The notes: generated from the sequence alone by a model not told the origin. Counted from the stretch's first letter, positions 34,094-43,383 are shown. The stretch is DNA of 64,000 nucleotides from Mariniphaga anaerophila (GCF_900129025.1 NZ_FQUM01000004.1:372001-436000), one strand, 5' to 3'. A program made the numbers and translations.

Positions 34094-34837
34094 ATGAGAA
34101 AATTTGTATTGGTGTTTATAGCAGTTATTTTTACTGTTTCAGGTTTTGCCCAAAAATCAGCAGATATAGGTATTTGGGGAGGCTCATCTTCTTATTTGGG
34201 AGATATTAAGCAAGTGCCCCCTATACAAACGTTCAATTTAAATATTGGAGCTTTTTTTAGGTACAACTTTAATGCACGGGTTGCAGCCAGAGCACAGTTT
34301 TTAGCCGGGAGTTTTGCGGCTGACGGATTTGTAGAGGATATTCCTTTTGAGTTTAAAAAGAACGCCCAGGACGTTTCTGTTATGGTGGAGATCAATTACC
34401 TGAAATATATTCTGAGTGAGAGGAAAACGCCTTTTACACCTTATATTTTGGCTGGGCTCGGAGTGATGTATTTTCCGTACAAATTTGAACCGGCAATCGC
34501 TGCGACAATTAATCCGGATTACCCGTTAAAAGAAGGTGTGGAAGAATCGGTTATTGCTGCATCAATCCCATTCGGGTTTGGAATAAAGGCATCGATTGGA
34601 GAAAGATTGGGAATTGGAGTGGAGTACCAAATGAGGAAATTGCTCAACGATAAGTTTGATAATTTGGATGATCCCTTATCGTTTGAAACTATAAATAGTG
34701 CAGGAGTTGCTGAAACAATTAAATATACAGATTTTTCGCATAATAATGACTGGCCCGGCTATTTGGGGATGTTTTTAACCTTTAAAATCAACCTGGATCC
34801 AAAGGCTTGTCCTGCTTACGACAGAAAACACTGGTAA
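34094..34837 (+). CDS. porG: PorG-type outer-membrane protein (DUF6089) of type IX secretion
   Basis: 247 residues from ATG 34094; a frame extending to 34001 lacks a plausible signal and was not used. The signal peptide RKFVLVFIAVIFTVSGFAQ leads into a barrel beginning ADIGIWGGSSSYLGDI, the conserved DUF6089 start. Later FTPYILAGLGVMYFPY and GIGVEYQMRKLLNDK also fit. Known PorG proteins sit in the outer membrane and contact the PorK/N ring of the T9SS. The gene order porG-uppS-bamA-ompH-ompH is the one known around P. gingivalis porG, which supports the call. Stop and uppS start overlap as TAATG. Confidence 0.85.
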   Translation: MRKFVLVFIAVIFTVSGFAQKSADIGIWGGSSSYLGDIKQVPPIQTFNLNIGAFFRYNFNARVAARAQFLAGSFAADGFVEDIPFEFKKNAQDVSVMVEINYLKYILSERKTPFTPYILAGLGVMYFPYKFEPAIAATINPDYPLKEGVEESVIAASIPFGFGIKASIGERLGIGVEYQMRKLLNDKFDNLDDPLSFETINSAGVAETIKYTDFSHNNDWPGYLGMFLTFKINLDPKACPAYDRKHW

Positions 34838-35583
34838 TGAAATCGTTTAAAGAAAAACTAAATATCAACAAAATTCCCCGGCATATTGCCATAATTATGG
34901 ATGGAAATGGCAGATGGGCTGCCAAACACGGGAATGAACGAATTTTCGGACACGAGCATGGAGTTGATGCCGTGCGTTCTACCGTTGAAGGTGCTGGAGA
35001 AATCGGTGTTGAATACCTTACATTATATGCATTTTCAACGGAGAACTGGGATCGTCCGCAAAACGAGGTCGATGCTTTAATGGGCCTTCTGGTGCAAGCC
35101 ATCGAAAACGAAACCGGAGAGTTGATGAAAAACAATGTGAAGCTTGCAGCTATCGGCGATTTGGGAAAACTGCCCGAAAATGTTGCCGATACGCTGAACG
35201 ATTGTATAAAACTGTTGGAGAACAATACCGGGTTGACTTTAGTGCTGGCTCTTAGTTATAGTTCGAAATGGGAAATAATTAACGCAGTTAAAAATATTGC
35301 AAATGATGCCATAAATGAAAAAATCCATACAAAAGATATTGATGATAAACTGTTCGAAAGTTACCTGTCAACGGCGCATCTTCCGGATCCCGAATTGTTG
35401 ATAAGAACAAGTGGAGAGTACAGAATCAGCAACTTTTTGCTTTGGCAAATTGCTTATTCAGAATTGTATTTCACAAATAAATTGTGGCCCGATTTTAGAA
35501 AGGAAGATTTATTTGAAGCGGTTTATGATTTTCAAAACAGAGAGAGAAGATTTGGTAAAATCAGTGAACAGTTATTTAGTTAA
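34837..35583 (+). CDS. uppS: Isoprenyl (undecaprenyl) diphosphate synthase
   Basis: 248 residues from the ATG at 34837, one base overlapping the porG stop. It makes the C55 lipid carrier used for peptidoglycan and surface glycans. The cis-prenyltransferase motifs are plain: HIAIIMDGNGRWA near the N-terminus (catalytic Asp), YLTLYAFSTENW, LALSYSSKWEI, and LIRTSGEYRISNFLLWQ plus YSELYFTNKLWPDF at the C-terminus. The longer in-frame start at 34807 would lie inside porG and is not needed. Confidence 0.95.
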   Translation: MKSFKEKLNINKIPRHIAIIMDGNGRWAAKHGNERIFGHEHGVDAVRSTVEGAGEIGVEYLTLYAFSTENWDRPQNEVDALMGLLVQAIENETGELMKNNVKLAAIGDLGKLPENVADTLNDCIKLLENNTGLTLVLALSYSSKWEIINAVKNIANDAINEKIHTKDIDDKLFESYLSTAHLPDPELLIRTSGEYRISNFLLWQIAYSELYFTNKLWPDFRKEDLFEAVYDFQNRERRFGKISEQLFS

Positions 35584-35589
35584 TTTATT

Positions 35590-38310
35590 ATGATCAGAAT
35601 GCGAAAGCTAATTATATCCCTGTTGTTTTTTATTGTTGTTGCTGCTCCGGCAGCGGTTGGACAAATTACAGACGACTCCAGTTTCTCAGTATATTATGCC
35701 AGTCCGGGTAAATATACCATTGCCGATATTCAGATTTCCGGAATTAAATACCTGGACAAAACAGTGCTTATTCAATTGTCGGGGTTAACCGTAGGGCAAA
35801 CCATTGAAGTTCCGGGCGAAGCCGTTACCAACGCCATAAAAAAACTGTGGCAGCAAGGGCTTTTTTCCGACGTAAAAATAACTGCATCAAAAGTTGTCGA
35901 TGACGATATCTGGCTCGATATTTACCTGCAGGAACGCCCGCGCCTTGCTGATGTTAACTTTTTTGGCGTTTCAAAATCAGAAAAAGATGACATTACCGAA
36001 AAGGTACTGTTGCTGAAAGGAAGCCAGGTGACAGATAACCAGGTAAACAATGCTGAACGAACCATTAAAAATATTTTTCTTGCCAAAGGATTTTTAAATA
36101 CCGAAGTAAATATTGTTCAGCGCGATGATACCGCTCAAAATAACAGCATTATTCTCGATATTTATGTTGACAAGAAGGAAAAAGTAAAAGTGAATGATGT
36201 GCTCATTCACGGAAATGAAGCAATTCCTGATGTGGTGCTCGAACGCTCAATGAAAAAAACAAACGCGAGAAAGCTCAGAAACTTTTTCCGTACAAAAAAA
36301 TATCTCGAAGAAGAATACGATAAAGACAAAGTAAACCTGGTAAGTAAATACAACGAAAAAGGGTATCGCGATGCCATTATCGAAAATGATACTGTTTATC
36401 AGGTGGAAGTTGGTAAAAAGAACAAACCAAGGGTTAATGTTGAACTTTGGGTCGACGAAGGCGACAAATACTATTTCGGCGATATTCGGTGGGTTGGAAA
36501 CACCGTTTATCCGTCGGATTATCTGAGCGGATATCTTGGAATTGAACGAGGAGATATTTTCAACCAGTCAATTTTGGAAAAACGTTTATTCGACAACGAT
36601 GAAGGTTTAAATAACCTATACCTGAATAAAGGGTACCTGTTTTTCGATTTGCAACCCATTGAGGTGAATGTAAATAACGACACCATCAATTACGAAATGC
36701 GAATCAGGGAAGGCAAGCAGGCTACTATCGATAAAGTACTTATTTCAGGGAACACCAAAACACACGAACATGTGGCACGGAGGGAAATCAGAACTTATCC
36801 CGGAGATTTGTTCAGTAAAGAAGCAATTATCCGTTCGGTCAGGGAATTGGCGCAGTTGGGACACTTCGATCCTGAAGCCATTAATCCTGATGTGCGACCC
36901 AAGCCCGAAGATGGTACTGTTGACGTTGAATACCAGCTGCAGGAAAAAGCCAACGACCAGGTTGAGCTTTCAGGCGGTTGGGGGGCCGGCATGTTTGTCG
37001 GTTCTGTTGGGCTGAAGTTTGCCAACTTTTCAGTACGAAATATTTTAAACAAAGAAGCATGGAAGCCATTGCCGACTGGCGACGGACAAACGCTGAGTTT
37101 GCGTTACCAACGAAGTGGATCATACTATCGTACAATGAGTTTGTCGTTTATCGAACCCTGGCTGGGTGGTAAAAAACCGAACTCATTCTCGTTGTCACTT
37201 TCCCACTCGCGGGTAAATTACAGTGCAAACAAATACTACCAGAGTTATAACCCGTATTACGGCGGTTATGGTAGTGGCTACGGTGGTTATCCATATTACG
37301 GTAGCGGTTATGGCAGTAGCTATTATGGTGGTGGCTATTATGGTGGTGGCTACAATCCGTACGGAAGTTATTACGGAGCCTATCCGCAGTACTCATATAA
37401 TTATGGTTCGGAAGATGAAAATTCAGAGAACGATCAGATTTGGGAAACTACTGCTCTGGCAATGGGATATGGGTACAGGCTATCGTTTCCTGATGACTAT
37501 TTTACTGTTTACCACGAGCTGTCTTTGGAACACTATCGGTTGCAAAATATGGGAAGCACTTTCTACTTCCTTGCCGATGATGAAACCGGACAGGTAAACG
37601 GGAAATTCAATAACCTGAGTTTTAAAACAGTTTTTGGCCGGAACTCAATAGATAATCCGCTGTATTCCAGAAGAGGCTCGCAGTTTTCTCTGTCGTTGAA
37701 AGCTACTCCGCCGTTCTCGCTGCTTTCCGGAAAAGATTACAGTCCTACTTCGGACATGACCAACAAAGAAAGATATAAATGGATCGAATATCATAAATGG
37801 TTGTTTAAAGGACAGGTGTTTAGTCCGCTAACAAAAAATACCAATTTGGTGTTGCGTACTGCCGTTGAAATGGGATTTTTGGGATATTACAATTCTCATG
37901 TGCTTTCTCCTTTCGAAGGTTTTATGGTGGGGGGGTCCGGCATGTCTGGGTACAATTTTTACGGAACAGATTATGTTGCGCTGCGCGGGTATAAAGATTA
38001 CAGCTTGAGTCGCGAACGAAGCGGTTCAAAAATGTACAATAAATTTACCATGGAATTGCGTTACCCGGTAACGTTGAAACCCAGTGCAACCATTTACGCG
38101 CTTACTTTCCTTGAGGCCGGTAATGCCGACATGAGTTTCCAGGAATACAACCCGTTTAAACTGTATCGTTCTGCAGGGGTTGGCGTTCGCATCTTCCTGC
38201 CAATGTTTGGGTTGATGGGAATTGATTGGGGATATGGATTCGACGATGTTCCCTGGTCTTCAGATGCCAACGGAAGCCAGTTCCATTTTGTTATCGGACA
38301 GCAATTCTGA
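35590..38310 (+). CDS. bamA: BamA, outer-membrane barrel assembly factor, with a Gly/Tyr-rich loop
   Basis: 906 residues. A signal peptide (about 1-25) precedes five POTRA domains (about 43-455) and a 16-stranded Omp85 barrel ending QFHFVIGQQF. The central barrel motif is visible as VALRGYKDYSLS (the VRGF/Y-type lid motif). It inserts outer-membrane proteins. Unusual: residues 549-606 are almost only G, Y, S, P and N, in repeats such as YGGYGSGYGGYPYY. By strand counting the insert lies between the fifth and sixth strands, in an extracellular loop. Six bases after uppS, followed by skp genes that encode its periplasmic helpers. Confidence 0.95.
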   Translation: MIRMRKLIISLLFFIVVAAPAAVGQITDDSSFSVYYASPGKYTIADIQISGIKYLDKTVLIQLSGLTVGQTIEVPGEAVTNAIKKLWQQGLFSDVKITASKVVDDDIWLDIYLQERPRLADVNFFGVSKSEKDDITEKVLLLKGSQVTDNQVNNAERTIKNIFLAKGFLNTEVNIVQRDDTAQNNSIILDIYVDKKEKVKVNDVLIHGNEAIPDVVLERSMKKTNARKLRNFFRTKKYLEEEYDKDKVNLVSKYNEKGYRDAIIENDTVYQVEVGKKNKPRVNVELWVDEGDKYYFGDIRWVGNTVYPSDYLSGYLGIERGDIFNQSILEKRLFDNDEGLNNLYLNKGYLFFDLQPIEVNVNNDTINYEMRIREGKQATIDKVLISGNTKTHEHVARREIRTYPGDLFSKEAIIRSVRELAQLGHFDPEAINPDVRPKPEDGTVDVEYQLQEKANDQVELSGGWGAGMFVGSVGLKFANFSVRNILNKEAWKPLPTGDGQTLSLRYQRSGSYYRTMSLSFIEPWLGGKKPNSFSLSLSHSRVNYSANKYYQSYNPYYGGYGSGYGGYPYYGSGYGSSYYGGGYYGGGYNPYGSYYGAYPQYSYNYGSEDENSENDQIWETTALAMGYGYRLSFPDDYFTVYHELSLEHYRLQNMGSTFYFLADDETGQVNGKFNNLSFKTVFGRNSIDNPLYSRRGSQFSLSLKATPPFSLLSGKDYSPTSDMTNKERYKWIEYHKWLFKGQVFSPLTKNTNLVLRTAVEMGFLGYYNSHVLSPFEGFMVGGSGMSGYNFYGTDYVALRGYKDYSLSRERSGSKMYNKFTMELRYPVTLKPSATIYALTFLEAGNADMSFQEYNPFKLYRSAGVGVRIFLPMFGLMGIDWGYGFDDVPWSSDANGSQFHFVIGQQF

Positions 38311-38374
38311 TAGGATCATATTTGGCACAAAATATGATATTGCAATGATTAGTTTTAACGAAAAATATTTAGCC

Positions 38375-38887
38375 ATGAAAAAGTTAATATTAACGCTGAC
38401 AATCCTGACGCTTTTTAGCGGAATCACTTTTGCCCAGAAATTTGGTTTTATCGATTCCGGATACATTCTGGAAAATATTCCTTCATTCAGAGCGGCACAA
38501 GAGCAGTTAAATCAGCTCTCTTCCCAATACCAGAAAGAACTGGAATCAATGCATGCTGAAATAGAACAGATGTATCAGGATTTTCAGGCCGAAAGTGTAT
38601 TGCTTTCGGAAGACATGAAACGCAAACGCGAAGACGTAATTATTTCAAAAGAGAAAGATTACAAGCAGTTGCAACGTAAATATTTTGGCCCCGACGGCGA
38701 TTTATTCCAGAAGCGACAAGGACTGGTAAAACCCATTCAGGACGATATTTTTACGGCTGTTCAGGAAATTGCAAACGAAGGCAGTTACGCCGTTATTTTT
38801 GACAAAGCAGACGGTACAACACTGTTTTTTACCAATCCGAGGTATGATTTGAGTGATCAGGTTTTGCAAAAACTCGGATATAAATAA
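38375..38887 (+). CDS. Skp/OmpH-family periplasmic chaperone, copy 1
   Basis: 170 residues from ATG 38375 (an earlier frame start lies inside bamA and lacks a signal). The signal peptide is MKKLILTLTILTLFSGITFAQ. The mature protein starts KFGFIDSGYILENIPSF, has a long coiled-coil of two helices rich in Q, E and K (about 45-130), and closes with a short beta segment (YAVIFDKADGTTLFFTN). This is the jellyfish-like Skp fold that shields unfolded barrel proteins on the way to BamA. It directly follows bamA. Confidence 0.9.
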   Translation: MKKLILTLTILTLFSGITFAQKFGFIDSGYILENIPSFRAAQEQLNQLSSQYQKELESMHAEIEQMYQDFQAESVLLSEDMKRKREDVIISKEKDYKQLQRKYFGPDGDLFQKRQGLVKPIQDDIFTAVQEIANEGSYAVIFDKADGTTLFFTNPRYDLSDQVLQKLGYK

Positions 38888-38895
38888 AATATAAT

Positions 38896-38903
38896 TATAT
38901 TTG
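38896..38903 (+). promoter_or_regulatory. Possible internal promoter (-7) before the second skp gene
   Basis: TATATTTG matches TAnnTTTG, 29 bases before the ATG at 38932, with no -33 TTTG at the right distance. It could boost the second copy independently of the bam operon. Confidence 0.35.
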
Positions 38904-38931
38904 TGACCAAAAATTTAATACTACGTTGATT

Positions 38932-39447
38932 ATGAGAAATTTAATGACACTGTTTATGTTGTTTTTGTTCACCGCTGCAACTATTTCGGCCGGTGCGCAA
39001 AATCAGAAGTTCGGACATATAGATTTGCAGGCTTTGGTACAGGTAATGCCAGAAAGAGCCACTGCCGAAACCGAATTTAATAAGTTTCAGTCCGATTTGG
39101 AAGAAGTGCTTGGGGAAATGCAGCAAAATTATCAGCAGAAACTTACCGAACTGGAACAGTTAGGGACCGAAGCATCAGAAGTAAAAAGGAATGCAAAAAT
39201 TACAGAATTGCAGGAACTTCAACAGCGTATTCAGAACTATCAAATGACTGCTCAGCAACAGTTGCAGCAGAAACAGGCAGAATTGCTAACTCCTGTATTT
39301 GATAAAGCAGAGCAGGCAATTGAAGAAGTAGCAAAAGAGCAGGGATTGCTTTATGTTTTTGATATGGGTTCAAAAGTGGTTTTATACAAATCGAACCAGA
39401 GTATTGACATTCTTCCTATGGTGAAGAAGAAACTTGGTATTCAATAA
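38932..39447 (+). CDS. Skp/OmpH-family periplasmic chaperone, copy 2
   Basis: 171 residues from ATG 38932; a TTG two codons upstream is the only rival. Signal peptide MRNLMTLFMLFLFTAATISAGAQ, mature start KFGHIDLQALVQVMPE, then a glutamine-rich coiled-coil (about 40-125, e.g. QMTAQQQLQQKQAELL) and a terminal beta strand (LLYVFDMGSKVVLYKS). It shares the K-F-G-F/H-I-D start with copy 1, so the pair is an old tandem duplication. A terminator follows, closing the porG-skp block. Confidence 0.9.
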   Translation: MRNLMTLFMLFLFTAATISAGAQNQKFGHIDLQALVQVMPERATAETEFNKFQSDLEEVLGEMQQNYQQKLTELEQLGTEASEVKRNAKITELQELQQRIQNYQMTAQQQLQQKQAELLTPVFDKAEQAIEEVAKEQGLLYVFDMGSKVVLYKSNQSIDILPMVKKKLGIQ

Positions 39448-39473
39448 CAAGTAATCTCAATGAAGATATTCAG

Positions 39474-39507
39474 AAAGTCACCCGTCATTTGGCAGGTGGC
39501 TTTTTTT
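39474..39507 (+). terminator. Intrinsic terminator after the bam/skp block
   Basis: AGTCACC pairs with GGTGGCT (one G-U pair) around a 12-base loop and is followed by seven T. Confidence 0.7.
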
Positions 39508-39588
39508 ATGCTTTTAAACCTCTTTTATTGGATTGATGCGCAAATCAAGCTATATTTAGTGGAATGAATTATTATCCAAATTAAGCTT

Positions 39589-41427
39589 ATGAATACACTA
39601 ATTCCTGAAGAAGTTGAAGAAGAAGTTCAGATTCCTTCCAACTCTATGTTGTTTGAAATCGCCTGGGAAGTTTGTAACCAGGTTGGTGGAATTTATACGG
39701 TTATTCGTTCCAAAGTCCCGTCTGTAATTAAAAAGTGGGGGGCAGATAATTATTTTCTGATTGGCCCTTATTTTGCAGACCAGGCTGCGGCGCATTTCGA
39801 TCCTGCAACAGACTATTCAACCCCGGTTGGAAAAGCAGTTTTAAAAATGCAGGAACGTGGTTTCGATGTGTATTACGGGCAATGGATTGTTTCCGGCCGC
39901 CCCAATGTCGTTCTTTTTAATCCGTATTCGGTTTACGACAAGCTGGGCGAGATAAAGCATTTTATCTGGCAGGATTACCATATTTCTCTTCCCGGACAAG
40001 ACGAGCTGCTGGATAAAGTGGCGGCGTTTGGTTTTCAGGTAAAAGAGTTTTTTCGTTATTTGTGTTCGTCGGGTTTTTGCACCAACAGAGTAATTGCCCA
40101 TTTTCATGAGTGGATGGCAGGATTGCCGATTCCCGGGTTGCGAAAAGAAAATCTGGATATAAAAATTGTTTTTACAACACACGCAACTTTGCTTGGGCGG
40201 TATTTGGCCATGAACGATAATAATTTTTATGATCATTTGCCTTTCTACAATTGGGAACAGGAAGCCACTAATTTTAATGTGAAGCCAATTGTGGAGATAG
40301 AACGGGCATCGGCTCACGGTGCGCATGTATTTACCACGGTTAGCGAATTAACAGGGCGAGAATGTACGCACCTTTTGGGGCGAACACCTGATTTGATTCT
40401 CCCCAATGGCCTAAATATTCAACGTTTTGAGGTGTTGCACCAGGTGCAAAATCAACATTTGGAATACAAAGAGAAGATTCATGATTTTGTGATGGGGCAT
40501 TTTTTTCAAAGCTACTCTTTTGATTTGGATAATACCGTTTACTTTTTTACTTCGGGGCGTTACGAGTATCACAATAAAGGTTACGACCTGACTTTGGAAG
40601 CGTTGGCACGGTTGAATTATCGCATGCAGCAGGAACAATCGGAAATGACTGTGGTTGCATTTTTTATTACGAAAAGGCCCTACTATACTTTTAACCCGGA
40701 TGTTTTGCATTCTAAAGCAATGATTGAAGATGTTCATCGGGTTTGCGAAGAGATAAAAGAGCAGGTTGGCCGCAGAATGTACACAAAAATTACTTCAGAT
40801 AACGGGCAATATGTTTTCCCGAACCTCAGCGATATGGTTGATGATTACCTTCGGCTGAAACTCCGAAGAAATGTACAGAGCTGGAGAACCAATCAACTGC
40901 CAAAAATAGTAACTCATACCCTGGTTGACGATGCAAAAGATGAAATTTTGAACTTCCTGCGCACGGCAAACCTGATAAACAACAGGCACGATAAAGTGAA
41001 AGTGGTTTACCATCCTGATTTTATTTCTACGTCTAATCCATTGTTCAGAATGGACTACACCCAGTTTGTGCGTGGTTGCCATCTAGGAATTTTCCCCAGC
41101 CTATACGAACCCTGGGGCTATACTCCGTTGGAATGCCTGGCAAGCGGGTTGCCTTCAATTACCAGTAATCTTGCCGGTTTTGGCGATTATGTTTCGCGAA
41201 ATATTCTGGATAATGAAAAGAAAGGGATGTATATTATCGACCGGAAAAACAGGGATTTTAACCAGACTGCAGATGAGCTTGCAAATGTTATGCATCGGTT
41301 TGTTCGGATGACGCGGCGCGAAAGAATTGCACTCAGGTACCGTAGCGAAGAGGCATCCCTGCATTTCGACTGGTCGAACCTTGGAAAGTTCTACGACATG
41401 GCCTACAACATGGTAGTGGAACGATAA
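39589..41427 (+). CDS. Glycogen synthase, GT3 (animal/fungal type)
   Basis: 612 residues. The sequence matches the eukaryote-type UDP-glucose glycogen synthase (GT3) and not bacterial GlgA (GT5): LFEIAWEVCNQVGGIYTVIRSK at the N-terminus (shown in part; residues 22-43), FHEWMAGLPIPGLR, THATLLGRYLA and FTTVSELTGRECTHLLGR. The C-terminal catalytic stretch is GIFPSLYEPWGYTPLECLASGLPSITSNLAGFGDY (around 510-544). GT3 enzymes are known in Bacteroidota. No branching enzyme or phosphorylase lies beside it; malQ is 9 kb upstream. It is probably transcribed alone, or with murI nine to eighteen bases downstream. Confidence 0.93.
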   Translation: MNTLIPEEVEEEVQIPSNSMLFEIAWEVCNQVGGIYTVIRSKVPSVIKKWGADNYFLIGPYFADQAAAHFDPATDYSTPVGKAVLKMQERGFDVYYGQWIVSGRPNVVLFNPYSVYDKLGEIKHFIWQDYHISLPGQDELLDKVAAFGFQVKEFFRYLCSSGFCTNRVIAHFHEWMAGLPIPGLRKENLDIKIVFTTHATLLGRYLAMNDNNFYDHLPFYNWEQEATNFNVKPIVEIERASAHGAHVFTTVSELTGRECTHLLGRTPDLILPNGLNIQRFEVLHQVQNQHLEYKEKIHDFVMGHFFQSYSFDLDNTVYFFTSGRYEYHNKGYDLTLEALARLNYRMQQEQSEMTVVAFFITKRPYYTFNPDVLHSKAMIEDVHRVCEEIKEQVGRRMYTKITSDNGQYVFPNLSDMVDDYLRLKLRRNVQSWRTNQLPKIVTHTLVDDAKDEILNFLRTANLINNRHDKVKVVYHPDFISTSNPLFRMDYTQFVRGCHLGIFPSLYEPWGYTPLECLASGLPSITSNLAGFGDYVSRNILDNEKKGMYIIDRKNRDFNQTADELANVMHRFVRMTRRERIALRYRSEEASLHFDWSNLGKFYDMAYNMVVER

Positions 41428-41445
41428 TGTTGAAATTTGTTATTT

Positions 41446-42273
41446 ATGTGTGATTCTCCAATTGGCGTTTTTGACTCGGGGTACGGCGGACTGACCGTTT
41501 TGAAGCAGCTTATAAAAAAACTCCCTCAATACGATTTTCTGTACCTCGGCGACAACGCGCGAACTCCTTATGGAACAAGGTCTTTTAGGGTGGTCTACGA
41601 ATACACTCTCGAAGCAGTAAAATATTTGTTTAACCAGCATTGCCGACTTGTAATAATTGCCTGCAACACAGCATCCGCAAAAGCGTTGCGAAATATTCAA
41701 CAGTTGGACTTACCCAAAATAGCCCCGGACCGACGGGTGCTTGGTGTAATTCGACCGAGTGTGGAAAAGGTTTCTGAAATTACAAAGAATGGACACATTG
41801 GGGTTTTGGGAACTCCTGGAACAGTAATTTCCGGTTCTTATCCCATTGAGTTGGAAAAGTGGTCCGAAGGGAAAATGAAATCTACCGTTCAGGAAGCCTG
41901 CCCGATGTGGGTGCCGCTGGTGGAAAATAACGAAATCGACTCGGAAGGCGCCGCATTTTTTGTGCACAAACACATTCAGAATATTCTGCAGAAAGATGAT
42001 GAGCTGGATACCTTGATTCTGGGATGTACCCATTATCCGCTTTTAATAAATCAAATCAGGAAATTTGTTCCCAGACATATTCAGATTTTGGAGCAGGGAC
42101 AAATTGTTGCTGAAAAATTAATCGATTATCTGGAGCGTCATCCTGAAATGAAAAGTCGGCTATCAACAGGAGGAAGTGTGAGATTTCAGACGACCGAATC
42201 TGCAGATAATTTTAATGAAAAGGCCGAGGTGTTTATGGAACAAAAGGTGGAGGCCGAAACCGTCCACCTTTAG
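41446..42273 (+). CDS. murI: Glutamate racemase
   Basis: 275 residues from ATG 41446; a TTG three codons upstream was not used because MurI normally begins just before the FDSG motif. It makes D-glutamate for peptidoglycan. The motif IGVFDSGYGGLTVLK, the first catalytic cysteine in VIIACNTASAKA and the second in LILGCTHYPLLINQ are all present. Length is normal. It converges with the sugar-kinase operon; no terminator is seen in the 14 bases between the stops. Confidence 0.95.
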   Translation: MCDSPIGVFDSGYGGLTVLKQLIKKLPQYDFLYLGDNARTPYGTRSFRVVYEYTLEAVKYLFNQHCRLVIIACNTASAKALRNIQQLDLPKIAPDRRVLGVIRPSVEKVSEITKNGHIGVLGTPGTVISGSYPIELEKWSEGKMKSTVQEACPMWVPLVENNEIDSEGAAFFVHKHIQNILQKDDELDTLILGCTHYPLLINQIRKFVPRHIQILEQGQIVAEKLIDYLERHPEMKSRLSTGGSVRFQTTESADNFNEKAEVFMEQKVEAETVHL

Positions 42274-42287
42274 TTATTTACTTTACA

Positions 42288-43376
42288 CTATGAAATTATT
42301 TCTTTGATTGCTTTTTTCATGGCATCGTATTGGCCTTCGATGCTTGTTAAAAGCTTGTACTGTGCCCTTGTGCGCACCAGATTATGATCTTCTGACTTAA
42401 TTTTGTAGTAATTATCGCCGTCAATGTAATCCATTAAAAAGCGGAGTACCTGTTCGTAGGTAATGTATTTTGCCGAAAAAGCCAGGTATTCCAATTCTTT
42501 TTCTGTTAAGAACGAAGCCGCTTCTTCCAGGTAACCTTTGGCAAATGCAGTAAAGATTTCCATATCCATTGAAACGTTGTCCAGATTGGTGTCATCTTCT
42601 TTGCCGGTATTGGTGTAATATCGGATAGCATCGCCGAAATCGTTCAGTACAGTGCTGTTTAAAACAGTGTCAAGATCAATAACACAAAGCACATCTCCTT
42701 TTTTGTCGAAAAGAATGTTGTTGATCTTTGTGTCGTTGTGGCTTACCCGAGTCGGAATGGTACCTTCTTCAACCAACTTCCAAAATGCCATCATCTCTTC
42801 TCTGCGGGCTTCAATCCAGCTAATTTCTTCCTGAACTTTCTCTTTTCTTCCAACCGGGTCATTTTTCAGCACGGCATCCCACTGTTCGTAGCGGATGCGA
42901 ATGTTGTGGAATCCCGGAAGAATATCAGTCAGCGGTTCTTTCAAGTCTGAAACCAGCGATTGAAATTTGCCGATTCCTTTTCCTCCGGCATAAGCAAGTT
43001 CCGGAGTTTCTGCTGCTTCGTAAGCAATGGTGTCTTCAATAAAAAGGCACACTGCCCAGTATTCTTCGTCTTTATCCAGAAAGTAAAGTTTTCCGTCGGT
43101 TGCAGGAATAACAGTCATTGCTTCCCGCATCGGGTCTCCACCTGCTTTTTCAACTTTGGCTTTAATGTGGCTGCATACTTTTTGTATGTTGTCCATCATT
43201 GCCGGAATAGGGGAGAATACCTTTTTGTTTTTTCTCTGGAGTATATATTTTGAAGGATTTCCGTCAGTTTTAATTATGAACGTGTCGTTAATAAAACCTT
43301 CGCCAAGAGGAACCACCTCTTCTACTTTACCTTCAATTTTAAACTGGTTGGCAATATTTTTTAGATTGGTATCCAT
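42288..43376 (-). CDS. NahK-like anomeric sugar kinase (aminoglycoside phosphotransferase fold)
   Basis: 362 residues from ATG 43376; a longer frame to 43418 overlaps the preceding gene. The APH-type fold shows the catalytic loop SHNDTKINNILFD (D215) and the metal-binding CVIDLDTVL (D234). These and the C-terminal EDHNLVRTRAQYKLL match what I remember of bifidobacterial N-acetylhexosamine 1-kinase, so the product is probably a HexNAc-1-phosphate. AmgK of MurNAc recycling is a related alternative. Last gene of the MFS-nucleotidyltransferase-kinase operon, seven bases after the nucleotidyltransferase. Confidence 0.75.
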   Translation of the reverse strand: MDTNLKNIANQFKIEGKVEEVVPLGEGFINDTFIIKTDGNPSKYILQRKNKKVFSPIPAMMDNIQKVCSHIKAKVEKAGGDPMREAMTVIPATDGKLYFLDKDEEYWAVCLFIEDTIAYEAAETPELAYAGGKGIGKFQSLVSDLKEPLTDILPGFHNIRIRYEQWDAVLKNDPVGRKEKVQEEISWIEARREEMMAFWKLVEEGTIPTRVSHNDTKINNILFDKKGDVLCVIDLDTVLNSTVLNDFGDAIRYYTNTGKEDDTNLDNVSMDMEIFTAFAKGYLEEAASFLTEKELEYLAFSAKYITYEQVLRFLMDYIDGDNYYKIKSEDHNLVRTRAQYKLLTSIEGQYDAMKKAIKEIIS

Positions 43377-43383
43377 GGATATT

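Noticed and set aside
37148-37396. Histidine-rich minus-strand frame opposite bamA
   Set aside because: It is the mirror of the Gly/Tyr codon repeats of the BamA loop; the H-rich look follows from TAT/GGT codons read backwards.
38222-38374. Upstream start of the first Skp gene inside bamA
   Set aside because: The extension overlaps bamA and hides an intact signal peptide beginning at ATG 38375.
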